Shown: in pieces, positions 9,279 through 18,643 of the stretch | Layout of the letters: every line of letters starts with the position of its first letter | How positions within the stretch are numbered: the stretch's first letter is position 1 | NCBI RefSeq assembly: GCF_963675815.1 | Contig: NZ_OY776574.1 | Coordinates: 862,001-926,000 of the forward strand | DNA length: 64,000 nt | Direction: 5' to 3' | Source: an uncultured Desulfuromusa sp. | Lineage (GTDB): Bacteria > Desulfobacterota > Desulfuromonadia > Desulfuromonadales > Geopsychrobacteraceae | Notes under the pieces: generated by a model | The model's input: the letters and a program-made list of their open reading frames with translations, nothing else | The model's database searches: none | Told to the model about the DNA's origin: nothing | Program-made: the position numbers and the translations under genes

Positions 9279-9400
9279 AAAAAAATGGCCACCAGCGGGG
9301 GGAGGTATTCCCACTGGTGGCCTCAAACTAAGAAAGGAGGTTAAATGATTCTTTTGTGCTCAACAATTCGACTGCCACACCGAAACTGTTGATGATTCGT
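9279..9400 (-). ncRNA. candidate small RNA or leader with anti-Shine-Dalgarno motifs
   Basis: The 348-base gap between glutamate-cysteine ligase and transketolase has no plausible gene on the minus strand. It holds a strong terminator (stem 9287-9295 with 9314-9322, then seven U) whose loop contains CCUCCCCCC. A second CCUCCUUUC lies just upstream. Possible promoter elements are ATGACA (9437-9432) and TATCAG or TATAGT near 9405-9414. It could be a trans-acting RNA that masks ribosome-binding sites, a transketolase leader, or only the terminator of the upstream gene. Confidence 0.35.
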
Positions 9401-9527
9401 ACACTATACTGATAAACAAAGAAAAAACACGTGTCATTGCGTATTTAATTGCTACCAATTCCGTAATCAGCAACTGTGCGTTTGCGCAGTCTTCAGCTTT
9501 GAGTCTTTTCAAAACAGAGAAAGCTGA

Positions 9528-10910
9528 CTAAAAAATACTTTGATCATAGCCACAATGTTCAAATAATAGCTGTAACTTATCCTGACGATTTCCATGCCAG
9601 CGTTTTAACAATCGCTCCGCCAGAGTTTCGCCGCTGGCTGCGACCTCGCTAATATCCCGCAAGAAATGACTTTCATCGGCACCGCTGTCTCCATTTTGAA
9701 ACTGTTCCTGCAGACTGATAACAGCAACCCGCAATAGTTCGGTCGCAACTTCCTGAAGGGTTCCATCCTTGATTCTGGTTTTCAATCCATGCCGCCATGA
9801 GCTTTGATATAAAAGACGAAAATCATCCAGATCCAGATCAGAAAACAGGCTTTCTACGGCACTTAGCCCCTGTTCAGTGTACAGAAGTCCCTTATAAAAA
9901 GCTGCGACTGCCGCTGTATAACGAGGGGGCAGGCTATCCGCACTGCGGACTTCAATTTGCGGTCGCAACCGGACTTCCGAGAACAGGGTTGACAGGTGAG
10001 AATTCCAGTCGTGCAAGGTTGCCTGCTCACCGTTCCAACCCTCTTCGAGAAACTGACGAAAAGTAAATCTTTGTTGGGTGAGGTCAATTAATTGCTGCTG
10101 CCGTTCAATAAAATAGAGGGGAACATCCAAGGCATAGGCAACGAAATCGTCAAATCCGGCATCTGTCTGGAATAACGATTCTATCAAACCACAGCGATCG
10201 GGATCGGTTCGTGACCAGATTTCCCCCCGGAAGGAAAGAGATTGACTTGGCTGACCTTCTAAAATAGCCGAGTTTGCAAACAAAGCATAACAGACGGGAC
10301 TCAGCCACTGCGCAACCCGAAGCTTGCGAACACAATCTTCCTCATCAGAAAAATCAAGATTGACCTGGGTTCCTGCCGTCTGTTTCATCATTCGCTGTCC
10401 CATATCGCCACTCTTGAGCATATAGGGAGCCATGATTCCATAACGGGGCTTAGGCAACCAGGTAATTTCATCCAGAGAACTGAAAGGATGAACGCCGAGG
10501 CCAAGAAACACCAGATCCAGTTCATGCCCCATCGTGACAATATGTTGTCGGTAGCGATTCAAATCCCGCCAGCTACAGGTGATATCGCAGCAGAATTTTC
10601 CGGAAAGTTCCAGTTGTCCTCCAGGCTCCAGCGTCACCGAAGACCTCTTCCCCTGCAAACCAATCAATTTTTCCTGCTCATAGACCCCTTGCCAGCCACC
10701 GATACCATCAAGTCTGTCAAGCAATTCACGAATCCTCTCATAACTGACGGCCTCACCGGTATGACGATCGACCACTAATTTTTCGGTTTCCAGTCCCACG
10801 CCCCACTCAGATTTAGGGCGCGCGCCACGCAGCAGGAACGCCGTCAATTGTTGTGGGTTAGTGATCAGCTGATCATTGACAGCATGGCTTAAATTCGGAT
10901 GTGGGGACAT
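9528..10910 (-). CDS. gshA: glutamate-cysteine ligase (plant/proteobacterial GCS2-type)
   Basis: A 460-residue ATP-dependent ligase that joins glutamate and cysteine, the first step of glutathione synthesis. The N-terminal block (SEWGVGLETEKLVVD) and the central GTQVNLDFSDEEDC region are those of the plant-type GCS family, and the length fits. It begins 33 bases after the aminotransferase gene, with AAAGG upstream of the ATG, and is probably in its operon. No glutathione synthetase gene is nearby, so gamma-glutamylcysteine itself or a distant gshB must be assumed. Confidence 0.9.
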   Translation of the reverse strand: MSPHPNLSHAVNDQLITNPQQLTAFLLRGARPKSEWGVGLETEKLVVDRHTGEAVSYERIRELLDRLDGIGGWQGVYEQEKLIGLQGKRSSVTLEPGGQLELSGKFCCDITCSWRDLNRYRQHIVTMGHELDLVFLGLGVHPFSSLDEITWLPKPRYGIMAPYMLKSGDMGQRMMKQTAGTQVNLDFSDEEDCVRKLRVAQWLSPVCYALFANSAILEGQPSQSLSFRGEIWSRTDPDRCGLIESLFQTDAGFDDFVAYALDVPLYFIERQQQLIDLTQQRFTFRQFLEEGWNGEQATLHDWNSHLSTLFSEVRLRPQIEVRSADSLPPRYTAAVAAFYKGLLYTEQGLSAVESLFSDLDLDDFRLLYQSSWRHGLKTRIKDGTLQEVATELLRVAVISLQEQFQNGDSGADESHFLRDISEVAASGETLAERLLKRWHGNRQDKLQLLFEHCGYDQSIF

Positions 10911-10943
10911 GGAGAGAAACCTTTTTCAAGAGAAAATATTGAC

Positions 10944-12251
10944 TTATGCTGATTCGAGATACAGCTTAATGGCATTTGCGATCGTTATAAAAATCTGGGT
11001 AAATTCTTTTTCGTTCTGCTCCAGCAAAGTAATCCGGAAACCCCTCTCATCAGTACAGAAAGACGAAATTGGAACGACACAAATTCCAGTTGCAGCAAGT
11101 AGATAATAAACAAAACGCTTGTCACTCAACGTCCCCGGCTGGTTTACCAGCCCCTCAACCAGCTCACGTATCTGAGGGTTCTCAATCTGCAATGTCTGCT
11201 GATTATTTAACTGGTCTGCTTCAAAAACAACACTCATGTAAAAAGCGCCATTGGTGCGATTGACTTTAAGCCCGGACACTTCATTCAAAAGGTTGTAGGC
11301 GATATTGGAATAGTTTTCATAACGACTTCTGCGTTCTGCAAGATAGTTCGGATATTCGTCATGGCTGAGAATCAGGGGGATTGCCTTCTGTGGCAGTGTC
11401 GTAGAACAAACCTCAACCATTTTTGAGTTCAAAATACTGTCAATATAACGGCTGAACATTTCATCTTTATCAGCATTGTAAACCTCAATCCACCCACAAC
11501 GCGCTCCCGGCCATGGGACTTCTTTGCTGATTCCCTTCATCGAAATCGCAGGCAGATCCCCCACCAGATCAGAAATAGGTCTGGTGGCTGTGCCGTTATA
11601 ACAAAGGTTATGGTAAATCTCGTCACAGATAAGGAAAAGATCATATTCCTTACAGATAGAAATAATCTCCAGTAAAATACGTTCAGGATATACGGCTCCC
11701 GTTGGATTATCCGGGTTAATAATCAAAATGCCCGATATAGCTGGATTATATTTAACTGACTGTCGCAGGTCATCCATGTCAGGGTACCAGTGATTATCAG
11801 GATCCAGACGATAAGTGATTGGCTTTTGCCCTGCATGCGCTCCTTCGGCTGAGGAATGGGTTGAATAAGTCGGAGATGGGCCAATAACCCGGGATTCGCG
11901 TTTCAACAAGCCGTAGACTTTTTGAATTGCATCGCCCAGCCCATTAAAAAAGATGATATCTTCAGCGGTGATCTGGGCTTTACCGCGCTGATTGGTCAAA
12001 TCAGCCAAAAACTGCCGAGTTTCCAGTAATCCCTTGGTTGCACAGTATCCGTAAGAACAATCTTTCATCGCCAAACCGGAAACAATTTCTTTTATCCAGC
12101 CTGGGATTTCCTCACCTTTGGCAACCGGATCTCCAATATTTTCCATATTGGTTTTCATCCCCAGCCGATTGAGTTCTTCAGCAATCTTTACAATAGCGCG
12201 GATTTCATAGGTCAACTCACCAGCACCGATATGAACAATATTATTACGCAT
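10944..12251 (-). CDS. pyridoxal-phosphate-dependent aminotransferase, class I/II
   Basis: A 435-residue fold-type I aminotransferase. It shows the NPDNPTG motif (cofactor ring binding), DEIYH, and the Schiff-base lysine in SMKGISKEV followed by PGARCGW. The substrate is not evident. The ATG at 12251 has AGGGAG upstream and gives MRNNIVHIGAG; an upstream alternative lacks a ribosome-binding site. It lies upstream of the glutamate-cysteine ligase gene in the same direction. A structured leader with its own terminator lies 150 bases upstream. Confidence 0.9.
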   Translation of the reverse strand: MRNNIVHIGAGELTYEIRAIVKIAEELNRLGMKTNMENIGDPVAKGEEIPGWIKEIVSGLAMKDCSYGYCATKGLLETRQFLADLTNQRGKAQITAEDIIFFNGLGDAIQKVYGLLKRESRVIGPSPTYSTHSSAEGAHAGQKPITYRLDPDNHWYPDMDDLRQSVKYNPAISGILIINPDNPTGAVYPERILLEIISICKEYDLFLICDEIYHNLCYNGTATRPISDLVGDLPAISMKGISKEVPWPGARCGWIEVYNADKDEMFSRYIDSILNSKMVEVCSTTLPQKAIPLILSHDEYPNYLAERRSRYENYSNIAYNLLNEVSGLKVNRTNGAFYMSVVFEADQLNNQQTLQIENPQIRELVEGLVNQPGTLSDKRFVYYLLAATGICVVPISSFCTDERGFRITLLEQNEKEFTQIFITIANAIKLYLESA

Positions 12252-12398
12252 CTTTTTTCTCCCTAAAGATCCGATGGCCAAGCAAAATTCCTACCCAACA
12301 AGGCTTGGTATTTATTCAAGGACGAAAGCATACACAAGTATGTCAAGGTCTTGAATACATAGCATAACGCCGTGGGGTCGAAATTTTGCGACGCCATT

Positions 12399-12574
12399 AA
12401 AAAAAGGCCATGGACGTCGTGTCCATGGCCTCAGGTTAATTTATTGGTATACCTGTGCAGCTCACCTTTGCAGGTAATGGACAATTTTCAGGCTGATGTT
12501 CGCCGCCTGAAACGCTCGGGTTGCCGCTGCTGCTCTCTTCAACATGCAAAAATCCTATCAACAAAATAAAAGCT
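12399..12574 (-). ncRNA. candidate structured small RNA or attenuated leader
   Basis: The 363-base gap between the transporter and aminotransferase genes contains a complete transcription unit on the minus strand. It has a perfect TTGACA (12609-12604), GATAAT 15 bases on (12588-12583), several stem-loops, and a strong terminator (stem 12430-12421 with 12415-12406, then seven U). One hairpin has an 8-bp stem UUUCAGGC/GCCUGAAA. The RNA would be about 175 nt. It matches no riboswitch class I recognise. It may be a free RNA or a leader regulating the aminotransferase gene. Confidence 0.45.
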
Positions 12575-12614
12575 GAGCCTGAATTATCATAAGATGTTAA
12601 TCATGTCAAATTAT

Positions 12615-13520
12615 TTACAGCCACACCATCAATAAACTTAAAGTGGCAACACTTGCCAGGGTGGAGACAACAACGACCGAAGTGACGAAGTCGGGGACAA
12701 TATCGTTTTCTTTTGCAATAATGGCAACAAGAATAGCCACCGGCATGGCTGACTGCAAAATTCCAGCTGCACTTTCAATAGGACTCAAAGCAAAAAAAGA
12801 CGATAACAGGACTGCAAGCAAAGGCGTCAAAATCAACCTTATCCCGGAACCAATCAGAACATCGCTGGTCACGTGAACCTTCCTCTGCTCCAGCAACTGC
12901 AACCCTAGTGCAAATAACATAACCGGGATCATGGCATCCGCAAGCAAGCCGATCATTCGGTTCAACATCAGCGGTACGACCAGCCCCCCTGCTGACACCA
13001 TTAATGCGGGCACAGTTGCCCAGAGGGCCGGGGTTTTTAAAACCTTCCAGAACGCACCACGGCTGCCACCGTGGGCCCATCCGGCAGCTCCAACACAAAT
13101 AATAAATGCACTGATTGAGATCGCAACAAAGTAAATAGTGGCCGGGGGAACGGCAACTTCCCCCAAGCGGAATCCAATCACCGCCAAGCCATAATTTCCA
13201 ACGTTGCCAAACGCAGCAATCATAACAAAGGCAGCAATCATTTCCTTTGAACGTCCAAGAAGTCTGCCGATTCCCCCGGCAATAAACACTGCCAGCAGAT
13301 GGGTCAGGATGATAAACAGCAACATTTTAGCAACACTAGACAGCGGCACATCAGCCATGCTGATTGACTTAAAAATAAAGGCTGGAACGAATACGTAATA
13401 AGCGGCTCGGGTCAACGTCTGAGCTTGCAACTTCAGACGTCCACCAAGAAAAGCACCCAGGAGAACAATACCGAATACCGGCAAAATCACATTGAGAAAG
13501 ACAAGAATCAGTTCCGTCAT
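12615..13520 (-). CDS. AEC-family (auxin efflux carrier-like) transporter
   Basis: A 301-residue integral membrane protein with about ten hydrophobic segments arranged as two repeats, typical of the AEC family of secondary transporters. Bacterial members move malate, malonate or other organic anions. The ATG at 13520 has GGGG five bases upstream. It is a single-gene unit between two terminators or RNA elements. The substrate cannot be inferred, though the neighbouring pyruvate oxidoreductase gene makes a carboxylate plausible. Confidence 0.85.
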   Translation of the reverse strand: MTELILVFLNVILPVFGIVLLGAFLGGRLKLQAQTLTRAAYYVFVPAFIFKSISMADVPLSSVAKMLLFIILTHLLAVFIAGGIGRLLGRSKEMIAAFVMIAAFGNVGNYGLAVIGFRLGEVAVPPATIYFVAISISAFIICVGAAGWAHGGSRGAFWKVLKTPALWATVPALMVSAGGLVVPLMLNRMIGLLADAMIPVMLFALGLQLLEQRKVHVTSDVLIGSGIRLILTPLLAVLLSSFFALSPIESAAGILQSAMPVAILVAIIAKENDIVPDFVTSVVVVSTLASVATLSLLMVWL

Positions 13521-13623
13521 GAGAACCCCGATAACAATTGAGTTATACCACTAAAAAATAGAGTCGATACAAAGAGCCACACACCGCCCAATCTCGTGAT
13601 GACTGAAGATAAGCTGATGAAAA

Positions 13624-13657
13624 AAGGCTCCTGACATACCAATGTCAGGAGCCTTTA
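13624..13657 (-). terminator. rho-independent terminator after pyruvate:ferredoxin oxidoreductase
   Basis: A perfect 15-bp stem (AAAGGCTCCTGACAT and its complement) with a four-base loop, followed by a U run on the minus strand, 25 bases after the stop codon. Confidence 0.93.
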
Positions 13658-13681
13658 CAGTCGGAAGTAAACTAAATAAGC

Positions 13682-16600
13682 CTACTGATCATCACCAAAC
13701 TGCATTGCAGCCAATTTTTTGTACATATCATATTTATTAGCTGTCAGTTGGTTCGCTTCAACCATCATCTTTTCAGCGGCTTGAGGATTAACTTTCTTCA
13801 GCACCTTATAGCGGTTCTGTTTATAGGCATAGTCCTCAAAAGAGATCGAAGGATCCTTGCTGTCAAGTTGCAGTGGGTTCTTACCTTCTGCAGACAAGCG
13901 GGGATCATAGCGGAACAGTGGCCAGTGACCAGATGCAACCGCTTGCTTACAACCATCAATTGCACTATCCATGGCAATACCATGGGCAATACAGTGGCTG
14001 TAGGCAATGATCAGGGAAGGCCCATCATAAGAATCAGCCTCCTGGAAGGCCTTGACCACCTGAGCCGGATTGGACAGTGCAACATTGGCGACATAAATGT
14101 TGCCATAAGACATGGCAATCATCCCCAGGTCTTTTTTCGGTTGAGATTTACCACCAGCCGCAAATTGAGCAACAGCGCCCAGAGGAGTCGATTTGGAGGC
14201 CTGACCACCAGTGTTGGAATAAACTTCCGTATCAAGAACCAGGACATTAACATTCTCACCAGAAGCGAGAACATGATCAAGACCGCCGTAGCCGATATCA
14301 TAAGCCCAACCATCGCCACCGTGAATCCAGACCGACTTAACAACGAGATAATCGATGTTGACTAATAATGCCTTTGCGGTTTCATGGGTACATTTTTCAA
14401 TGATTTTCCGCAGTTTGGCAACACGACCGCGTTGTTCCTCTATCTCTTCCTGAGTGGTCTGCAATGCGTCAAGAATTTCGCGCTTCAACTCAGCGGTTCC
14501 CTGACAGGCAGCACATCCACACTCGATGTTTTTCTCTAACAGCTCTCTCACATAAGCTGAGGTTTTATCAACGGCCAAGCGCATTCCATATCCGAACTCA
14601 GCGTTGTCCTCAAACAGCGAATTACTCCATGCAGGACCGAGGCCGTCCTTACGTTTTGTCCATGGAGTCGTCGGCAAGTTGCCACCATAAATTGACGAAC
14701 ACCCGGTCGCATTGGCTACCAGCATCCGATCGCCAAACAATTGAGAACAAAGCTTGACAAAAGGAGTTTCTCCACAACCGGCACAGGCTCCAGAGAATTC
14801 AAACATTGGCGGTAACAACTGGCTCCCCTTAAGGGTGGATCGATTAACCAGTGCCGGATCGGTATCAGGCAAATCGAGGAAGAACTTGAAGTTCTCTTTT
14901 TCAGACTCTCTCAGTGGAGCCTGGAAAGTCATGTTGATAGCCTTCTTGTTCTCATCGTCCTTACTCTTGGCTGGACAATTGTGGACACAAGCGCCACAAC
15001 CGGTACAATCTTCAGGGGCAACCTGAAGCGTGTAGAGTTTCCCTTCCATATCCTTGCCTTTCGGAGCACAGGACTTGAAGGTTTCAGGAGCATCCGCGAA
15101 CTCTTTTTCATCGTAAATTTTCATCCGAATTGCGGCATGAGGACAAACAAAAGAGCAGATACCACATTGAATACAAAGATCCTTTTCCCAGACAGGAATA
15201 TTAACGGCAATATTGCGTTTTTCAACACAGGCTGTCCCGGTAGGGAAGGTCCCATCAGCAGGCATCGCTGAAAGGGGGAGCTCATGACCAAAGCCATCAA
15301 TAATTGGTCCCAGGGTGGTCTTGACCACATCAGAGAAATCATCCCAATTTCCTGTCAACATCTTGATATCACTATCAGCTGTTTTAGGAACACTGACTTC
15401 AGCGATATTTTCCAGACCAACATCAACAGCCTGCTTGTTCATACTGACGACTTTTTCACCAGCCTTGCCATAGGACTTAACAACGGCATCCTTAATCTGG
15501 CTGATCGCCTGAGCTTCAGGGATAATTCCTGAAATTTTGAAAAATGCAGTTTGCATAATCACGTTGATACGAGGGCCAAGGCCGATTTTCTCGCCCAGAG
15601 CAATCCCGTCAATAACGTAAAATTTAAGATCCTTGTCAATAATTTGTTGCTGAACCATCTTAGGCAGGTTTGCCCAGACCTCATCTTTATTGAAAGGAGC
15701 ATTCAGCAGGAAGGTTGCCCCCTGCTTGGCACTTTTCAGCATGTCATATTTCTCAAGGAAGGAGAAGTTATGGCAGGCAACAAAATCAGCTTGAGAAATC
15801 AGGTAAGTTGACTTGATATCATTCGGACCAAAACGCAGATGAGATGTCGTCATACTCCCTGCTTTTTTTGAATCGTAGACAAAGTAAGCCTGAATTTTAT
15901 TGTCGGTGCAACTCCCGATAATCTTGATCGAGTTTTTGTTGGCGCCAACAGTTCCATCAGACCCGAGACCAAAGAACATTGCAGCATAACCATCAAAGGG
16001 CACCTGGAACTCTTTGTCGAAATCAAGGCTTTCACCCATGACATCATCTTTAAAACCAACAATAAAATGATTTTTGGGTTTGTCCAGCAGCAAGTTATCG
16101 AGAACGGCTTTACACATCCCGGCATTAAACTCAAAAGAACCTAAGCCATACCGTCCACCGACGATGGTCGGGTAACCGGAAAAGCTTGTCAAGCCATCGA
16201 CCATTCCCTCGCCGATCGCAGTGCGCACCACCTGATAAAGCGGCTCACCGATTGAACCCGGCTCTTTGGTCCGATCAAGAACTGAAATCTTTTTAACCGA
16301 AGCAGGAATTGCTTTACAGAACTGCTCGATCGGGAAAGGAAGGAACAGGCGAACTTTGATCAAGCCTACTTTTTCACCTTTGGAAACCAGATAATTGACT
16401 GTTTCTTCCATAGCTTCACAGCCGGAGCCCATCATCACAACAATACGCTCAGCATCTGGAGCCCCGACATAATCGACCAAGTTATACTGGCGACCAACGA
16501 GTTTGGAAAACTTATCCATCTGTTCCTGAACGATCCTGCCGACTTCCACATAATAGGGATTAACAGTCTCACGACCATGGAAATAGACATCTGGGTTCTG

Positions 16601-17257
16601 TGCTGTACCACGCAGTTTAGGAGCATCAGGAGAAAGAGCACGCTGGCGATGGGCGGTGACCAGATCGTCATCAATCATATGACGCATGTCATCTTTAGTC
16701 AGTTCTTCCACTTTCTGAATTTCACCGGACGTTCTGAATCCATCAAAGAAATGCAGGAAAGGAATCCGTGAATTCAAAGTGGCAGCTTGTGCAATCAGGG
16801 CAAAATCCATGACTTCTTGAGGATTGTTTGAACACAGTTGAGCCCACCCGGTAGAACGGCAAGCCATAACGTCTGAGTGATCACCAAAGATAGAAAGAGC
16901 TTGAGCGGCAATAGCACGCGCCGAAACATGAAAAACAGTCGGTGTCAATTCACCGGCGATTTTAAACATGTTTGGAATCATCAGCAGCAGACCTTGAGAA
17001 GCAGTAAATGTTGTCGTCAGAGCTCCTGCCTGCAGAGCACCGTGAACAGCACCTGAGGCTCCGCCCTCAGACTGAAGTTCAACAACTTTGGGAACCGTTC
17101 CCCAAATATTCTTTTCACCAACAGCACTTTTGGCATCCGAAACTTCACCCATAACCGATGAAGGGGTTATGGGATAGATAGCAATAACCTCATTGGTCGC
17201 ATGAGCTACATGCGCCGCAGCGGAATTACCATCGATATTAACCATCTTTCGAGACAT
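13682..17257 (-). CDS. nifJ: pyruvate:ferredoxin (flavodoxin) oxidoreductase
   Basis: A 1191-residue single-chain enzyme that oxidises pyruvate with CoA to acetyl-CoA and CO2 and reduces ferredoxin. It has the full domain order of the homodimeric form: N-terminal pyrimidine-binding domain (YPITPSSVMGE), transketolase C-terminal-like and gamma domains, two [4Fe-4S] motifs (CIQCGICSFVCP and CTGCGACVHNCP), and the C-terminal ThDP domain (CAGCGETP, ATGCSSIYGG) with additional cluster cysteines. AAGGAGGT precedes the ATG. It is the likely source of low-potential electrons for the complex I encoded in this window. Confidence 0.97.
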   Translation of the reverse strand: MSRKMVNIDGNSAAAHVAHATNEVIAIYPITPSSVMGEVSDAKSAVGEKNIWGTVPKVVELQSEGGASGAVHGALQAGALTTTFTASQGLLLMIPNMFKIAGELTPTVFHVSARAIAAQALSIFGDHSDVMACRSTGWAQLCSNNPQEVMDFALIAQAATLNSRIPFLHFFDGFRTSGEIQKVEELTKDDMRHMIDDDLVTAHRQRALSPDAPKLRGTAQNPDVYFHGRETVNPYYVEVGRIVQEQMDKFSKLVGRQYNLVDYVGAPDAERIVVMMGSGCEAMEETVNYLVSKGEKVGLIKVRLFLPFPIEQFCKAIPASVKKISVLDRTKEPGSIGEPLYQVVRTAIGEGMVDGLTSFSGYPTIVGGRYGLGSFEFNAGMCKAVLDNLLLDKPKNHFIVGFKDDVMGESLDFDKEFQVPFDGYAAMFFGLGSDGTVGANKNSIKIIGSCTDNKIQAYFVYDSKKAGSMTTSHLRFGPNDIKSTYLISQADFVACHNFSFLEKYDMLKSAKQGATFLLNAPFNKDEVWANLPKMVQQQIIDKDLKFYVIDGIALGEKIGLGPRINVIMQTAFFKISGIIPEAQAISQIKDAVVKSYGKAGEKVVSMNKQAVDVGLENIAEVSVPKTADSDIKMLTGNWDDFSDVVKTTLGPIIDGFGHELPLSAMPADGTFPTGTACVEKRNIAVNIPVWEKDLCIQCGICSFVCPHAAIRMKIYDEKEFADAPETFKSCAPKGKDMEGKLYTLQVAPEDCTGCGACVHNCPAKSKDDENKKAINMTFQAPLRESEKENFKFFLDLPDTDPALVNRSTLKGSQLLPPMFEFSGACAGCGETPFVKLCSQLFGDRMLVANATGCSSIYGGNLPTTPWTKRKDGLGPAWSNSLFEDNAEFGYGMRLAVDKTSAYVRELLEKNIECGCAACQGTAELKREILDALQTTQEEIEEQRGRVAKLRKIIEKCTHETAKALLVNIDYLVVKSVWIHGGDGWAYDIGYGGLDHVLASGENVNVLVLDTEVYSNTGGQASKSTPLGAVAQFAAGGKSQPKKDLGMIAMSYGNIYVANVALSNPAQVVKAFQEADSYDGPSLIIAYSHCIAHGIAMDSAIDGCKQAVASGHWPLFRYDPRLSAEGKNPLQLDSKDPSISFEDYAYKQNRYKVLKKVNPQAAEKMMVEANQLTANKYDMYKKLAAMQFGDDQ

Positions 17258-17351
17258 ACTTACCTCCTTGTACAGTGAATAAAGCGTGAATCTTACCGAA
17301 GTAGAATTACTCTGTTGTTCTTCATCCTGCGCATAAACATAAATTCAAAAA

Positions 17352-17951
17352 TCAGAATTCCCGTCGGCCGGCAATAGCCTGCTGTACGGTTCCAGCATCA
17401 ATATATTCAAGGTCACTACCAGAAGGGATACCATGCGCCAATCGGGTCACCTGCATCCCCTTTTCTCTACAGAGCTTTGCCAGATAAAGTGCTGTAGCTT
17501 CACCTTCAACAGTGAAGTTAGTCGCTAGAATAATCTCTTCAATCGGCTCCTCGTCCAACCGTCGTAATAATTGTGAAATTTTAAGATCATCGGGACCAAC
17601 CCCATCTAACGGCGACAGTGCACCATGAAGAACATGATAAAGGCCAGAATAAGAGTGGCTGCGTTCAATTGCTAAAAGATCCTGCGGTTCCTGAACAATG
17701 CAGAGGCGTTGCTGTTCGCGAGTCGCGCTACTGCACACCTGACAAAGATCTCCTTCCGCAATATGATAACAACGCTGACAAAAACTGACTTTGCGGCGCA
17801 TCTCCAGCAAAGCAGCTGCCAGAGCCTCAACATCATGCTCTGAAGTTCGTAATAGATGGAACGCTAAACGGGCAGCTGTCTTTCTTCCGATTCCTGGAAG
17901 TTTACCTAATTCAGCCTCCAGCCGGGCAAAAGACGGGAGCAAGTCTAGCAT
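17352..17951 (-). CDS. recR: recombination mediator protein RecR
   Basis: A 199-residue RecR. It shows an N-terminal helix-hairpin-helix (KLPGIGRKTAARLAFHLL), a four-cysteine zinc finger (Cys58, 61, 70, 73) and a Toprim domain (VQEPQDLLAIE ... LATNFTVEGEATALYL). With RecF/RecO it loads RecA at single-strand gaps. The order dnaX-ybaB-recR is conserved widely in bacteria, although the gap to ybaB here is 277 bases, so recR may have its own promoter. Pyruvate:ferredoxin oxidoreductase follows 94 bases on. Confidence 0.97.
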   Translation of the reverse strand: MLDLLPSFARLEAELGKLPGIGRKTAARLAFHLLRTSEHDVEALAAALLEMRRKVSFCQRCYHIAEGDLCQVCSSATREQQRLCIVQEPQDLLAIERSHSYSGLYHVLHGALSPLDGVGPDDLKISQLLRRLDEEPIEEIILATNFTVEGEATALYLAKLCREKGMQVTRLAHGIPSGSDLEYIDAGTVQQAIAGRREF

Positions 17952-18045
17952 TAAATCCCTCCTAGATCCAATAGTTTAAGGCCCTTTGAAGAGCATTTCC
18001 TGCGGCACAAACCAGATGCAAAGCAGCCAAAAATCAGTGGTCTAG

Positions 18046-18056
18046 TGGTCAGACCA
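18046..18056. promoter_or_regulatory. candidate GntR/FadR-type operator
   Basis: A perfect dyad TGGTC-A-GACCA fits the TGGT-N3-ACCA pattern of FadR/PdhR/LldR-type regulators. It lies about 95 bases before recR in an otherwise empty gap (17952-18228), where I see no gene. Confidence 0.3.
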
Positions 18057-18228
18057 AATAAAACCCTACCACGGTCTAAAAAATAATTACAACCTAAATT
18101 TCCACCTGGAAGAGCCTTTTTTTAGTCAAACTAAAAGAATGGCCGCAATAAATTCATTGTGCATCAAAAGAGCTGGATAGCTCTCAAAGGAATCATCGAT
18201 AGTTTACATGGCAGCAAAACAGGCGCCA

Positions 18229-18543
18229 TCAAAACATCCCGGGGATGTTCATTCCACCAGTGACTTTACTCATTTCCCCCTGAATCATGTCCTGACTCTT
18301 TTTAATTGCCTCATTCACAGCAGCAAGAATCAGGTCCTGCAACATTTCAACATCTTCAGGGTCAACCACATCTTTTTCAATTTTCAGGTCGAGAATTTGT
18401 TGCTTACCGTTGGCACGGGCAGTCACCATCCCACCACCTGCTGACGCTTCGACTTCTTTATCTTCCAGTTCCTGCTGTAACCGAGCAATTTTGGCCTGCA
18501 TTTGCTGGGCCTGTTTCATAATATTTCCAAGTCCTTTTGCCAT
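18229..18543 (-). CDS. ybaB: YbaB/EbfC-family nucleoid-associated protein
   Basis: A 104-residue small DNA-binding protein with an N-terminal coiled region (GNIMKQAQQMQAKIARLQQEL) and the conserved core around MVTARANGKQQILDLKIEKDVVDPEDVEMLQDLI. The family binds DNA as dimers and is nearly always encoded between dnaX and recR, as here. The ATG at 18543 lies ten bases after GGAGG. An in-frame TTG three codons earlier is only one base from that site and is less likely. Confidence 0.95.
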   Translation of the reverse strand: MAKGLGNIMKQAQQMQAKIARLQQELEDKEVEASAGGGMVTARANGKQQILDLKIEKDVVDPEDVEMLQDLILAAVNEAIKKSQDMIQGEMSKVTGGMNIPGMF

Positions 18544-18643
18544 TTTTCTCAATCCTCCACGATATGATTATGATTTATGTAAGGGCAGTCCTGCATATCC
18601 ACCCTGTTATTATGAATATCCAAAACTCGATATATTCAGGGGG

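Noticed and set aside
9180..9326. A 49-residue N-terminal extension of transketolase
   Set aside because: It would read through the terminator hairpin, and the ATG at 9179 has a good ribosome-binding site and the family N-terminus.
9345..9392. A 15-codon plus-strand frame with a perfect AAAGGAGG site
   Set aside because: Too short to support as a gene, and better explained as the complement of the anti-Shine-Dalgarno motif in the candidate small RNA.
12399..12574. Identification of the structured RNA as 6S RNA
   Set aside because: Length fits, but the large central bubble and conserved 6S elements are not visible; the resemblance to GATGTTCGC is on the wrong strand.
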